From positions 169,604,993 to 169,668,992 of the forward strand of contig CM060975.1 of assembly GCA_030765065.1 (NCBI GenBank): a stretch of DNA of 64,000 bases. Reading direction: 5' to 3'. This DNA comes from Deroplatys truncata (taxonomy: Eukaryota > Arthropoda > Insecta > Mantodea > Mantidae). Shown piece by piece: positions 1 to 11,700 of the stretch. Each line of letters begins with the position of its first letter. Position 1 is the stretch's first letter. A program made the translations under genes and the position numbers. The notes under the pieces were generated by a model. The model was not told the DNA's origin. It worked only from the letters and a program-made list of their open reading frames with translations, and ran no database searches.

Positions 1-215
1 TTCAGTGAAAAACCTAATGCCTTTACAGGTTTTTAATAAAGTGAGTGGGTACCGAGTATCAGTGCTAAAAAATGAATATCGGTATCGAGAGTCGAGAAAT
101 AATAGTATCGTCCCATCACTTACAACGTATAATATATAAAATGTAATGTTTACGTCGCAAGTAGTGTAGAGATGGCCGTCGGTCGCAAGCTTCAAGCTAA
201 CAAAAAGTATCATTA

Positions 216-335
216 TCATGTCCAGTTTTCATGACAGTCCCGATAGCGATGGTAGACATCTTTCAATTCACCCCTCTTCTGTTTTGGCAGTGGTCCAAAT
301 TTCACTACCGTACATAAACGTTTGCATTCATTTAA
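216..335 (-). pseudogene. LINE reverse-transcriptase C-terminal scrap
   Basis: On the minus strand one frame reads MYGSEIWTTAKTEEG, then a stop, then IERC. This resembles the (L)YGSExWTLTK segment that follows the palm/thumb of many insect non-LTR reverse transcriptases. Only about 35 codons are recognisable and there is no usable start. The flanking DNA carries a short GT-rich run (about 411-438) and no other protein signal. I infer an old LINE remnant; a chance match is possible given the length. Confidence 0.4.
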
Positions 336-604
336 ATTTGTTTCCGAATTATTCGGATTTTCGTTAATCCGAAATACCTCCGGTCCCACACAGTACGGAC
401 AAGCGAGGTTCTTGTGTGTTTGTGTGTATGTGTGTGCATATGTCATATATGTACTGTATAGTAAGCTATTATTTATCTTTTATCATTTTCCAATTATATA
501 AAATTATGAAAAGCACATTGTCTGAGATGCTATACATAGAAAATGCAATACATGTATTTCATTGATCACACAAATATCTCAAACATATTACATTTTAACG
601 GAAA

Positions 605-790
605 TTGTTAGACGGGTTTTGAGAAAATTAAAAAAAAATATTCCATCTAAGGTGTATTTTAGGGCGGGTAATTTTCTTGGAAATCTTTTCCTGATACCTT
701 TGTAGTATATTTTACTCAAATAGAAGGTTACTATTTATCGAATTTTCGTTTTTTGAGTTCGGTTATTCACAAACAAACACAACTTACCAA
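605..790 (+). repeat. REP-A dispersed repeat, 3' part
   Basis: The stretch matches the 3' half of a repeat seen many times here. The order of landmarks is a 'gttttgagaaaat' block, a 'gggcgggtaattttcttggaaatc' like block, then 'tatttatcgaattttcgttttttgag' and a CA-rich 'cacaaacaaacacaac' end. The better copies are at 33356-34194 and 53888-54852. It is truncated and diverged. Confidence 0.55.
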
Positions 791-2069
791 AACTGCTTTT
801 ATTTTTTTGATTTGGACCTTACAGTATGCATTTTGTATAAATCTCGGTGGCAAACTTTAAGTGGAATTCAATATTTCTTCAAACTATTAAGAATATTAGT
901 ATCAGAGAAATACAGACGATGAAGCACGTTTGCTACATCTGAATTCAATTCGATTCTCGGCTTGGTTTCTCCACTTGGTAGATTCATTTCTAGTTGAATC
1001 CCAGAATGTTTTCCTTAATGAAGTCGTTGGGGTTTCTCCAAAGCCTAGAATATTTCCGATGTTTATATTAACCTTTCCCTTGACTCGATTTTAGTTTGCA
1101 ACATTGCCTAAACACAGATTTCTTTCATTTAGTGTCATAGAATAAACCGACAAAGACGTTCAAAATGAGGGTGCTACCACAAATTTTAACAAATGTATAA
1201 ACGTACTTTATTTGTTAATTCAAATGACATGCGCACTTAACAAGTGAAAGTAAGGTAAAATTAAATGGCTCCCAGAATATACCCGTATCTATTAGATGCA
1301 TATGAATGATAATGTTAGAGAGCGATTAAAACATCTATTTGAAATATGTGTACAATTGACGCGTTTAGTTGTTCCGATCCAAGCATAAAGGCTAGGACTG
1401 TTAAAAAGTACAATTACTGTACTTTCCTCCACCTTTTAATGCAGTTGTGCCCATAATGGGACTTGAATAAGAGTTGCAGAATTTATTTTCTATTTTTTAA
1501 ATTTGTTACAGTGGTGTACTGCAACTTGTCTTGTAAGCCCGAATAGGGAATATTAATTTGCCCATGAGTATTATTTGAAATTATATTTTGTCCCATTTAT
1601 TCTACTGTGACATAAGTTGGTTTATCAGAAGACAGTATTTTAGGCCAAAGCCTATTCTTTTCCTTAGCATAGGCTTGCCTCGCCTTTTGTATTTACATAT
1701 TTCATAACTGTTCAGGCCTAAATAAAGCAGTTAAATACTGCCTATTTTAACGTTAGTGCCTATTTTCCACTATAAGTACGGCGTGCAACAACATAGAATA
1801 AGCTCTACTTTCGTAGTAAACTACTATTCAAGTCAACACTCGGCGACATCTATACGAGAGTAAACTTCTTCCGAAGCATTTTACTCCTTTCAGATACACT
1901 CAGATTAAATTACCGCAGAAGTTGATGTCGGAAGTACCGTCATATAGTATGTTACTATGGAATTACATAGAGCACAAATATGGGTTAGAATTTAATCTCG
2001 CGACCTGGATGGAGTAACTAACCTGCCGATTGAACTAGAATACTGTATCGTATTTGGAGGAAGATATTT
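791..2069. other. AT-rich intergenic stretch without a gene
   Basis: No coding signal was found on either strand. At 1640-1760 'gcctattt' words recur, a motif also dense around the hAT element at 38.1 kb. At 1805-1885 a segment ending 'cttccgaagcattttactcc' reappears in direct orientation near 3390-3412, on the other side of the Harbinger relic. Confidence 0.5.
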
Positions 2070-2129
2070 TGGCGCGTTCATAGATTACATTGATGATCTC
2101 TATGAAGAAAACAGCGATTACTTAGGTTA

Positions 2130-3028
2130 CGTTGATGATCTCGACGAAGAAAACAGGGAATGTGATAGCGGTATGCGAGAACCATATTGTACTTAAGAGG
2201 GAGAGAGTGTTCGTGTTCAACGAACGTTTCGGAATTACGAATGAATCGTTTACATGCATTTTGAACCTGCTTGGAGAGCATTTACAATAAAACTTAAGAC
2301 GGGAATTCAGCTCTATAATCCAAACTGCAATTATTGATATGCGTCCTACGAGAGTTTCGTACTGGAGCATTTCAGATACTTAAGTCGGCATTACGATGAA
2401 CTTAAAATAACGTGACTGTCTAACACTATTAAATGATATTTAGAATTGACTTAACGCGACATAACTTAAGAGTTTGCCAATGTCAAACGTTTCCTTCCCG
2501 TTACGTCAAGTTTGATGTCACATGGTACTTAGAACAAATCGACGTGAAGCACTAGCTCGAAGTAATAAAAGAACTATCAATCAAGCAAATTTGTTGTAAT
2601 CAGTTTCGGCCTGATAGTAAGATATCTATATCCTTATTTATAGTCATTCCCATTATGTCAAGTGCATGCCAATTAGGCCTTTATTTTACCAGCATTTCTT
2701 AACTTCATGCTACATTAAGTAAAGCTCATCGTAATCCCGGCATTACAGTGGATTTTATAAATAAACGTTCACCATGCGTCTGCTGGCCGTGTATTTCATC
2801 GCGTTGTTGGAGTGCTTTTGAGACTAAGAGCAAGGTACCTACACAAATAAATATGCATGAGTGTTCAGAAAATAAAATGCAATTCTTCACTTTTGCATAT
2901 TTCCCACAGATTGTGGGTGGAATTGACAACACGAATGTTACTATGCCCATCAGTAAATATGGTGAACTTTTCTGAAATCGGAAAGAGTATTTCTCGATCA
3001 ACAGGAAAGTGATCTGGGATGCAAAATG
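2130..3028 (+). pseudogene. Harbinger (HARBI1-like) transposase relic
   Basis: Two conserved blocks of a PIF/Harbinger nuclease survive. Block 1 (about 2130-2289) has acidic VDDLDEENRE, then FVFNERFGITNESFTCIL, matching the N-terminal region in which HARBI1 proteins carry a RFRxxKE/FxxIL segment. Block 2 (2901-3028) reads FPQIVGGIDNTN, a short spacer, YGELF, a stop, then NRKEYFSINRKV. This matches the family pattern FPxVxGxIDGTH ... FRNRKGFFSINVQ, in which the Asp of IDGTH is catalytic. Here GTH has become NTN, and a TGA replaces the Arg before NRK. About 600 bases between the blocks are unrecognisable. In-frame stops also lie within block 1 and at its end. The gene is dead. Family assignment is good from block 2 alone; no TIRs or 3-bp target duplications could be fixed. 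Confidence 0.7.
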
Positions 3029-4138
3029 AAGATTAGAAAAAAAAAATCCAGGATTTTAGCAGGCTGCTCTCCGGTACGTTTCCTGCCCTTGAAGCATTAA
3101 ACTCGTCCGTCACCATTTTCTAGCATTTCTTTTCCAGCATCCTTATAACACGGTTTTACACTCGTATTGTTTAAATGGATTTCCTTTATCCCCCCTCTTC
3201 CTATAGCACATAACCTTATCCATATCGCGTCAAGTAAATCGCGGAAACAAAACAATATCTCCGGAAGCAATGAACTCTCACTACTTACTTCCGTAGTCAT
3301 AACTAAATTGTAATAGAGCTCTCCAACGTTACTTCCGGAGGAAATTGCTCCCGTAGTAACCTACTTCCGTGATACGGATTTCTTTAGTAAACGTTACTTC
3401 CGAAGCAATTTACTCCAACACGCTGTCCTAAGTTTATTTTAAGAGCCTATTTTCCAGTTTAGCTTATTTTTCCTGTTTTACATTCGTATTTCTGCTTTAT
3501 TTACATTATTTTCACTATTCACAGAAGCATAATTAAATCATAAATGTCTACTATGATTCTTGATATCCTGTACCGTTAAACACAGTAAGGTAGTAAGTTT
3601 TAAAGACAAACCATCCACTACCAGATATACAGAAGCCGTTTTAGTGAAAAATGGAATTCAAAGATTTGACAAAGCAGAAACTCTTAAATATATTTACACA
3701 GTAAAAGAGAGGGAGGCATTTTTAATTTCATTTTAACCAAGCAGCTGGTAATAATAATAAGCGCCATAGTTGCATGTTAATTTACTCATTATTGTAACAA
3801 TCCTCTCACATTTGGCTGCTTATCAAAACTATTCTGCAACGTTTTGTTAAGACATCGTTTCGTTAAGAAACGTTAAAGCCGCTAACCATTGTTCGGCATT
3901 CTGTAACTTCGTAACAAAATTAAATTTTGTTAAGAATAACGATTTGGTTGTTAATGCAACAAACCACGAGACCCTAAAGCTACGCGTTTGTTACACAACA
4001 GATTCGCACAGACGTGATTTTAATGCTGTTGTAAGAGGTAAAGCACGATAGAAGTTTGTCATTTTAATTGCCATATGCTTATTTATTTGTTTTAACGTAA
4101 AATACGTTGTTGTTGTTGTTCACCAATGGCACTGGGGA
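3029..4138. other. AT-rich stretch with subterminal-type repeats
   Basis: No gene was found. At 3290-3412 variants of 'acttccg(g)aag' and 'ttgctcc/tttactcc' recur in both orientations, as in the segment at 1805-1885. These might be terminal DNA of the Harbinger element, but no clean inverted terminus was found. A poly-A run and a GTT repeat (about 4108-4120) are also present. Confidence 0.35.
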
Positions 4139-4690
4139 TTAATTGATATGCATCATTTTCCCTCTGGCTCCCCAATATAAAGTCTGTAAGTTATCACTTT
4201 TAAGGCCTTTGCATTTGGCGAGATGTTGTTTGTTCAGGATGACAGCTTCTTCACAGAGACTGCACTTGGGTGTAGGTAGGCGTCGTATCTTGTACAGATG
4301 TTCTGCGAGGCAATCGTGGCCAGTTGCCATCCTAAATAAGGCCATTGCAGTCTTCCTTGGCATTTTTTCAATACCAACTCTATCTTTAATATTCTTATAA
4401 TCTTTATCTTTTAATGTATCTTCTTCATCAAGTCTCTGCTGTCTTTTGCAATCTTGTTTAACGTTATTTAATTGTTTATTTATTTCTATTTGTGCTGCTG
4501 ATTTTGTTTGTTGTATTGCACCTTTCTTTGCTAATTGATCCGGATGTTCATTACCCAAAAGTCCGACATGAGCTGGGATCCATTGTAGAGTGACATTATT
4601 TCTAGTTTCAACTGCTTTAATTAGGCTTCTTATTTCTTTAATATTTCTTGTCCTTCTATTATTGTAAAGAAATTTATTTTTGGAGAACAA
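4139..4690 (-). pseudogene. Non-LTR retrotransposon RNase H and zinc-knuckle end
   Basis: This 183-codon open frame encodes the C-terminal end of a Jockey/I/R1-type LINE polyprotein. Residues about 36-56 read LQWIPAHVGLLGNEHPDQLA, the classic RNase H segment W(I/V)P(A/S)HxGxxGNExAD(x)LA. It includes the conserved HxGxxGNE and the late catalytic Asp (PD for AD). Residues about 137-160 carry CSLC, then H and C (CxxC-x(n)-HxxxC), the zinc-knuckle-like motif that follows RNase H in these elements. No polymerase domain lies upstream (towards 5.8 kb), so the copy is truncated at its 5' side. That is usual for reverse-transcribed LINE insertions. It is the least decayed coding fragment in the window, but it is not a complete gene and has no reason to be expressed. 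Confidence 0.85.
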
Positions 4691-4694
4691 CGTA

Positions 4695-5811
4695 GTCCGC
4701 CTCCACGTGGTGTTCCCTGGGTAACCTAAATGGACAACACAGGCATGCTTACCAAGCCAAAAAGGTTAAAGAAGAGCACTTCTTATGTAAAATTAAATGT
4801 TACTATTACGTCTGAATAAACAAAGTTCCGTGATAGTATTGGTAAATTTTGCTCCCAACATAACTTTTAACTGACGAACTTCAATAGGAAAAGAAATGTT
4901 GTGTAATCTCGTATCGTAATATAAACTAATTGTTTTGATTTAAGAACTTTAGATTGAAATACTGATAAACCTGGTGTTCATTTTCATGGTTTCATGAATT
5001 TATTTGCCTCATTTCTAGATTAAGATTAGGAACTGAGCTCTTTTGAGACCTCAGGGTACTGCAGAGATACGCTTTCGTTCCTAGAATTATTTTAAGATAA
5101 TTTCCAATCTGTTAAAAGAATTGCCTAGACGAAGACTACCAGCTTCTCGCAATCATAGAAAATTGAATTTATACTGATGCTGCTAGAAGAGAAAGAGCTA
5201 ACAGAAGAAAGCCAGTTGGGTTATAGCATGATAATTTATACTTAATAAGTTTTACTATGATAAATAACCCTAAGTAAAATACATGTAACATTCCCCCAGG
5301 TAACACAACTATGAAACTAAACTTTCGTTTTGCTACGACCTTTCACTTAACGAATACCTAAAATAATATTTATATTATCAGACACCAAATTAAGATGTAA
5401 GAACATGTCCATAGAACTGAACGTTGCCAAATCATGCATAAAAGAATAAGTACCTACTTATGCTTGATCGTATATCTATATTACAATTTCAGAAAAATCT
5501 TCAAGGCAAATGGTACCTTCAAGAAGTACAATTAAATGCAAAATAGAGAAAAACAAAGAAAATTAAGCAATTATTGCGGGTTGATATGAATTAGTGAAAC
5601 TTACACCAAAACAATATGAAACTGCATTGGTAACTTTTTTCTCTCTCTTTCCTGACCTAAAATTAAACTCATTTTACAGGGCACTGCCACAACTGTTCAA
5701 CAACTTGGCAAGTTTTCCCCATAAAATTCTAATTACTTGGGGTCACAAGAAGATATAAATCTTGCTATTCTAAGCAATGGGTGTGAATTTAAAAGATCTA
5801 CACCTATTTTA
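4695..5811. other. Unannotated AT-rich DNA
   Basis: I saw no protein similarity, TIR or tRNA-like head between the RNase H fragment and the Tc1 element. Confidence 0.5.
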
Positions 5812-5813
5812 TA

Positions 5814-6983
5814 CACTATGTGATCAAAAGTATCCGGAAAACCCCACAAACATACGTTTTTTATCTTAGGTGCATTGTGCTATCACCTACTGCCTGGTAC
5901 TCATTATCCGCGACCTCAGTAGTCATTAGAAATCGTGAAGCAGCAGAATGGGACGCTTCGTGGAACTCATGGACTTCAACGTGGTCAGGTGATTGGGTGT
6001 CACTTATGTCAGAAGTCTGTACGCGATATTTCCACACTCCTAAACATCCCTAGATCCACTGTTTCTGATGTGATAGTGATATGGAAACGTGAAGGGACAT
6101 GTACAGCACAAAAGCGTACAGGCCGACCTCGTCTGTTGACTGACGGAGACCGCCGACATTTGAAGAGGGCCGTAAATAGTAATAGGCACACATCTATCCA
6201 GATCATCACACAGGAATTCCAAACTGCATCAGGATCCACTGCAGGTACTATGACAGTAGGCGTGAAGTGAGAAACCTTGGATTCTATGGTCGAGTGGCTG
6301 CTCATAAGCCACACATCACGCAGGAAAATGCCAAACGACGCCTCGCTTGGTGTAAAGAGCGTCAATATTACACGATTGAACAGTGCCAAAACGCTGTGTG
6401 GAGAGACGAATCACGGTGCACAATGTGGCGATCGGATGCCAGGGTGTGGGTATGGCGAATCCCGGTGAATGTCATCAGCCTGCGTGTGTAGTGCCAACAG
6501 TGAAATTCGGAGGTGGTGGAGTTATGGTGAGGTCGTGTTTTTCCTGGAGGGGGCTTGCACCCCTTGTTGTTTTGCGTGGCACGATCACAGCGCAGACCTA
6601 CATTGATATTTTAAGCACCTTCTTGCTTCCCACGGGCGGTGGCGGAGTGGTTATACGACAATAGCATCCCTGTAATGGACTGGCTGCACAGAGTCCAGAA
6701 CACCTTTGGGATGTTTTGGAACGCCGACCTCGTGCCAGGCCTCACCGACATATTATTCCTACATCGATACCTCTCCTCAGTTCCGCACTCCGTGAAGAAT
6801 GAGCTACCATTCCCCAAGAAACTTTCTAGCACCTGATTGAAAGTATGCCTGCGAGAGTGAGCGCTGTCATCAAGGCTAAGGGTGGGCCAACATCATATTG
6901 ACTTCCAGCATTGCCGATGGAGGGCGCAACGAACTTGTACGTCATTTTCAGCCAGGTGTCCGGATACTTTTGAACACGTAGTG
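5814..6983 (+). mobile_element. Tc1-like DNA transposon, complete but dead
   Basis: The ends are 25-bp inverted repeats with two mismatches: left CACTATGTGATCAAAAGTAT (5814 on) and right, read on the minus strand, CACTACGTGTTCAAAAGTAT (6983 down). The element is 1170 bp, short for Tc1 (about 1.3-1.7 kb). It is preceded by TA at 5812-5813. The right flank is TT, so one side of the expected TA duplication has mutated or the edge shifted. It carries one transposase gene on the plus strand, which is broken. Confidence 0.85.
5935..6838 (+). pseudogene. Tc1 transposase pseudogene
   Basis: The N-terminal half (5935-6270) has the two Tc1 helix-turn-helix units. LQRGQVIGCHLCQKSVRDIS leads the first, PRSTVSDVIVIWKREG closes it, and the GRPRLLTDGDRRHL hinge (GRP box) joins them. 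A frameshift near 6268 leads to a frame with KPHITQENAKRRLAWCKE and VWRDES, where the Asp of WRDES is the first catalytic Asp. A further frame change gives KFGGGGVMVRSCFSW and AQTYIDIL. The block carrying the second catalytic Asp (usually FQQDNAPxH) is absent: the sequence passes from IDIL straight to a WLYDNSIPVMDW-like segment. Near 6690 QSPEHLWDVLERR keeps the Glu region of the third catalytic site but has lost the DLNPI residues. The protein cannot be made intact and would lack an active site. Confidence 0.85.
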
Positions 6984-7387
6984 TTCCGCGGGATGTTTAC
7001 ACAGCAGGCTTTGCAAGGAAAAGTAACAAAAACACTCGGAAGACGGTATTCCGGCGATGGCGGTTGTATGAAAACAAAACGCTATCGCAGAGCGCACGAA
7101 TTTTCGATTAGTCGCTCCAGTGGGCTAACAAACCGAGAGAAAACATATCGCGATGATAAATAAATTACTGAATGCCAAATAGCGGCGCATATGTTAAGGG
7201 CGCTTCTTTAAGCTTAACAAATAATTGTAACATGTAATAATTTAACAATGAAGTTATAGAATAGACATGCATATCTCGCAACTGGACTTCATTGTCGCCA
7301 ACATATTTCCGGGTTACTTTTAGAGAAGTTTATCAGTGGTGCTGTTGTGTTTGAACTTCAAGCATTCATTAAAAAAAAAAAAAAGTA
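6984..7387. other. Spacer between Tc1 and hAT relic
   Basis: No gene was found. A 14-base poly-A run (about 7371-7384) lies just before the hAT start codon. I searched for the 'tagac' type hAT terminus seen at 38061 and found only 'tagacatgcat' near 7263, which is too weak to set the element edge. Confidence 0.4.
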
Positions 7388-8924
7388 ATGCCGAAAATAA
7401 AAATCATCTAAAGTACCATTAATTCGTGACTACATGAAGTAGCACATTACTCGACAGATGGGAAGGTTACTTTTTATCAAGTTTGCAACAAAGAAGCGAG
7501 CAAAACAATATATTTTTCCTCAACTTCGATGTGATAAAATGGGTTGTGCTTAGTAAAATTTTCTAAAACAAAAAACAATCATAAATACTAAATACATATT
7601 TTAAATATATTATCAGGTATACAGATAAAAGATCATCTTACACAAAGTGATCTACATAAAGCAAATGTTGAAAGGGTATAAACTGAAGCATAATCTCTTG
7701 ACGCAGAGACACCATCCAGGAAAAACGAACTTAGCGCTGATTTATGTCGTGTTCGTTGTAGCAGCAAAAATTCGTTTCAAAACTTTACGAAACTCTTATT
7801 TCAAGAACCTCATAGTAAAATACTGCCACCAATTATCCCTTTTGTGTCGATACTTCACAGAACATATTTGCAAGATACGTACCAGGATGCTATCTCTCAG
7901 ATAAAGAAGCATATTGGAAATTCACATTTGTGGTTCTCGGTTGATAAAACACTTGGATGCTAATTTGTCAACTTAATTTTTGGAAAGCTTCATCCTTATA
8001 CACCGTCCAGAGTTCATCTGTTCTGCACCTAAGAGTTGAATGATACCAATCAAAATATAATGACTCATTTTGTGAACAATGGAGTCAAAATTATCAATCC
8101 TGATGCAGATAAAGTTTTAACAGCTATAACAGACGCTGCTACAGATGTGACACCTGCCATGCACTTAGGGTGTTTTTCCCTTCTCTTGTCCATGTCACTT
8201 TCTTGGTTTATAGCCTACATCGAGTAGCAGAGCAGTTTGGCTCGAATTTCCTAAGGTGAATAAACCAATCACAGAATACTGTGAAGAAAGCTTTTTTTTT
8301 TATAAAAGTTCCATTAAGAATGCAGAGTTTTGGCAGAAACTTCCTCCAGAACTTGTACTCACTCGATGAGGAAGATGGCTGAGTGAGCACACTGCAGTGA
8401 GCATTTCATAGCAGTCAAATAACTTGTGTCTAGTTTGGAGGATAATGTGTAACCGACACTAAGAAAGTTCTGAACGAGGTGTTGAAAATGACTTAGTACG
8501 CATCATAGTCATTTCACATTCATTGCATATACTATTACTACTCTTGAAAGTAAAGGGAAGCCTTTTGAGCTACTGAGCACAGCAAAGCAGAACTATCTGA
8601 AGCATCTGGAGCTGCGGGAGAAACAGCGAAGAAGAAGTTGGATTCCATTCTTCAGAAAAACAGCGGGCTGAAGAGTTTGTTCGTTGCCGCTAACATTTTA
8701 ACAAGACAGAATGATGAAGATGATGATGATGATGATGTTGAAGGTGATATCCCAGTTCATTTTATCAAAAACCTAAAATATTGCCGTGACTCTTCAGGTG
8801 ATGTTGAACGTCTCTGTCAGCGTATAAATTAATACCTTGTGACAAACGTCATAAAGTTTCCATGCACAATTTTGAGGAAGTGCTTATTATTTACTGTGAA
8901 GCCAACTACGGCAATGATGTATAA
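7388..8924 (+). pseudogene. hAT-like transposase pseudogene (copy 2)
   Basis: This is a decayed relative of the gene at 38589-40407. Exon 1 (7388-7495) starts MPKIK and ends STDGKVTFYQVCNKE, the first half of a BED-like zinc finger. An intron of about 121 bases (7496-7616) follows, ending in TATCAG, with a GC instead of GT donor. Later blocks include NLLTQ, KNLIVKYCHQ, AISQIKKHIGNSHLWFSVDKT (catalytic-core DET region, E lost), HFVNNGVKI and DSILQKNSGLKSLF. The C-terminal dimerisation block near 8760-8924 reads IPVHFIKNLKYC, DVERLCQRIN and then, in another frame, DKRHKVSMHNFEEVLIIYCE. Several frameshifts and stops break it. An acidic GAT repeat (about 8716-8735) lies in the linker. Family assignment is firm from the shared order of blocks; the element's termini were not found. 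Confidence 0.75.
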
Positions 8925-10424
8925 TCTCAATCTGTAATTGTGGGTATCTGTGTCAAATGTGAAATGTATTTGGCTTGTTTTAATGTTAACATTCTACCTA
9001 AAATCAAGTTAAGGTCATTAAATCACAGTTTTAGTATTTTCTTAACATCCGTCTATATATCTGCTTAATTGTAATATTATAGAGCCTAAATACAGCAGTT
9101 AAGGAGCACAATTGGTGCCTAAACTGCCGCTATCTACTTATCAGTCACACTATATCCCACTGCTCCATTTATACCCTTTTCAATACTATGATTCTCCATA
9201 ATATATATCTAGATAATTTGCGCGGTTACGCTTGGCAGCATCCACTATTCCGTTTTATGATGGAACGAGTCTGAATTATTAATAACGGAGCAAATCAGTC
9301 TTTCAACCCGCAGTGCACAAATACAATTGCGAGAGAAAATGGAAAAGGAACTGGGAATACCGCCGTTGTGCTTTCACTCGCTTTGTTTTAAAATAATTGA
9401 GGGATTTTCTACAAATTCTTGGGAAAGGAAGATATGTTTTTACAACTTTGCACACCTGGGATACTTTCTCAATCAACCTCATGTATAAGAAGGCTAGAAA
9501 ATGTAAAAAATAAAAGAAATACAAAGACTGATATAATGCTGAATTCTGTTTAGTTATTACTTTATGATTATTTTTCCTTGCATCACGTTTCCACAAGCTG
9601 CTGTTTTAAAACAGTAATGTATATTAACACAAAATAGGTACATTAATTTAAAATTCATTTTAAAAATGTTGAAAGGTTCCTTATTTCGACAGATAACTGG
9701 TATCAGGATTGAGTTTCACTGTGATATTTATTAATAACAACTTCCTATACCTTCTATTATGCAAGATGAGAACAATTATAACACTTTCACTTGTTTTGTT
9801 GCATAATTAAGATGTAATTTTTATGTTTAACGCCGACTCCTACTATATACGGCACCACAGAATATGGACATTCATGATACATGATGATTACAGAAGGAAT
9901 TTTGTAAGGAAATCTTCCAGGCCTAGGATAACAGTTTAGGATATCTCCAAGGAATTTACCACTTATGAGGACCAAGGAAAACTAAACGAACTCTGAGGTA
10001 ATCGCCACGAAGGGATGTGAAGCACATTTCCACGCCTTAACGACCTCAGTCACCCGTGTCGGTCATACTTTTGTTGAACTAATAACACTAACAATATGTT
10101 GTACGGAATTAATTATCAGAAATATATTTCATTTTCCGTATAATTCAAGATTTAAGTCTTTTACAGCAAAAAGATTGATTTACCCCTGTCGGTTTGAAGA
10201 AAAATTATCATCGTTTATAAATCAGTTAAAGGTACAAAATAAGATAGTCCATAAAATTATGATTTTGGTAGAAGTAAATCTGGAAGTACCGTTGTAAAAT
10301 GGCAAACTGGAATTTTGACCGAGAATATTCCCATTCATTTGTATAAAATAGAGTTGAATATACACGCTGATTGGCGAAATAAACTCAGGATTTCGGCAAA
10401 AAATACCTGATCATAAGAACAATA
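8925..10424. other. Unannotated AT-rich DNA
   Basis: It should contain the 3' end of the hAT copy, but no terminus is clear. An open frame of 97 codons on the minus strand (9303-9596) has no recognisable motif and is probably chance. Confidence 0.4.
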
Positions 10425-10655
10425 TAAGGTCGCGGGTTCAAACCCGGTGGAGGGCGATGGATTTTTTCGGGCTTAAAAATCCTTAGCATGGCTTCCTTCG
10501 GAAGGGAAGTAAAGCCGCTGGTCCCTGTCGTAGATTTACCACGTAAAAAGAACCTCAAGTCTGAGAAAAATTTTCGCTCTTTCACGCCCAATATAAAATA
10601 GGAGGCTAAGGACCACAGCAGTTAAGGAACGACCGTAAATAAAACTCAATTTTTT
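10425..10655 (+). repeat. SINE-1, 5'-truncated (lacks A box)
   Basis: It begins inside a tRNA-like head at the B box (GGTCGCGGGTTCAAACCCGG). The SINE-1 body follows in order: GGGCGATGGATTTTTTCGGG, AGCATGGCTTCCTTCGGAAG, GTCGTAGATTTACC, AAAGAACCTCAAG, TTTCACGCCCAATATA, GGCTAAGGACCACAGCAGTT and an AT-rich AATAAAACTCAA tail. The missing A box suggests a truncated insertion. Confidence 0.8.
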
Positions 10656-11024
10656 TCGTGCGTGGCTTACTCCTTTTTAAATTTTTTTTAGAACGCTCAC
10701 AAAGAACATTTCTGCAAATGGCAGCTAATAAATGAGCTCTGCGGGAACGCATCATCAGTTTCGTCCTTCATGGCCATCCTGAAAACAACAATATCTAAGC
10801 ATCTACTTCACCGTGAAGAGGAACAAATTGTACACATTGCTACCTCATTGTGTAGGAAATAGGGGCCGTCAATAAATTAATGAAAAAGTGAATTATTCGT
10901 TTGCTGGTAGGTTTTAATAGGAGTGTCGTAGGTGAACAGAAACGAGAGCCCTTCATGACGGAAAAGCGAATTTTTCCTCAAAAGCCGATTCTCAATATGT
11001 CGGAAATGATTAACCACAAAAGTT

Positions 11025-11375
11025 ATATTTGATATAAACTGTGTGCTTTAACGCGATCTACGTTCTTTGCTTCTTAAGACTTTGTCCTCTTACGGTTTAC
11101 AAATTAGACGGAATCATGCATTATGAAGAGGACTTCAGAAGCTATTTTAGAAAATTCAAGATATACATTCTACTTGTCGTGCACACATCAATTCTATTGT
11201 ATTCTATTTTAATACAAATCGTTATAGCCATTATTGATACAATGCAAAATAAACTTAAATATCAAGTTCGGTAATTAACTGACTTTTCGTTTTCGAGTTC
11301 ACAGAACCACCCCTCCCCCACATACACAGACCGTTTTCTAGTTTTTTTTTCATTGAGGGAACCTCAAAACAACTA
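11025..11375 (+). repeat. REP-A partial copy
   Basis: Landmarks shared with the 33.4-kb copy occur in the same order: 'aaactgtgtgctttaacg', 'gaagaggacttcagaagcta', 'aaaattcaagatatacatt', 'aatcgttatagcc', 'gttttcgagttcacaga' and 'gggaacctcaaaac'. The middle is shorter than in the complete copy. Confidence 0.65.
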
Positions 11376-11454
11376 CTTATTTTAACACATATGCAATACT
11401 TCATACTAAAATTCCGCCCATTTCCTATTTCACTTTTAAAAAATATTCTAAAAT

Positions 11455-11700
11455 AACATAAGAATGAAGATGACTTCACATACTATTCCTAGAAAATTCA
11501 AGATCTACATGTTTATTCCTATAAGTGTCACAAACCTATGTATGAAATTTTGATCAAAATCGTTATGGTCCTTTTTCTGCAAATAAAGAAATAGAACAAT
11601 TTATCACATAAACATGGCAGTTTGATATGCGGGGTTTTCTTGGTATGCTTAAAAATGTCTATCGTAAGTTTACAATTTGGTGTTTATGCAACTCTCAGTT
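11455..11700 (+). repeat. REP-A partial copy, next to the previous one
   Basis: It restarts at 'gaatgaagatgacttcaca' and runs through 'aaaattcaagatctacat', 'aaaatcgttatggtcc', 'gcggggttttcttgg' and 'aatttggtgtttatg'. It follows the 11.0-kb piece in the same orientation, so the two may be one duplicated or rearranged insertion. Confidence 0.6.

Noticed and set aside
9068-9125. Resemblance of 'gcctaaatacagcagttaagg' to the SINE-1 tail and to 1711-1740
   Set aside because: Match is limited to about 15 bases and lacks the rest of the SINE-1 body.
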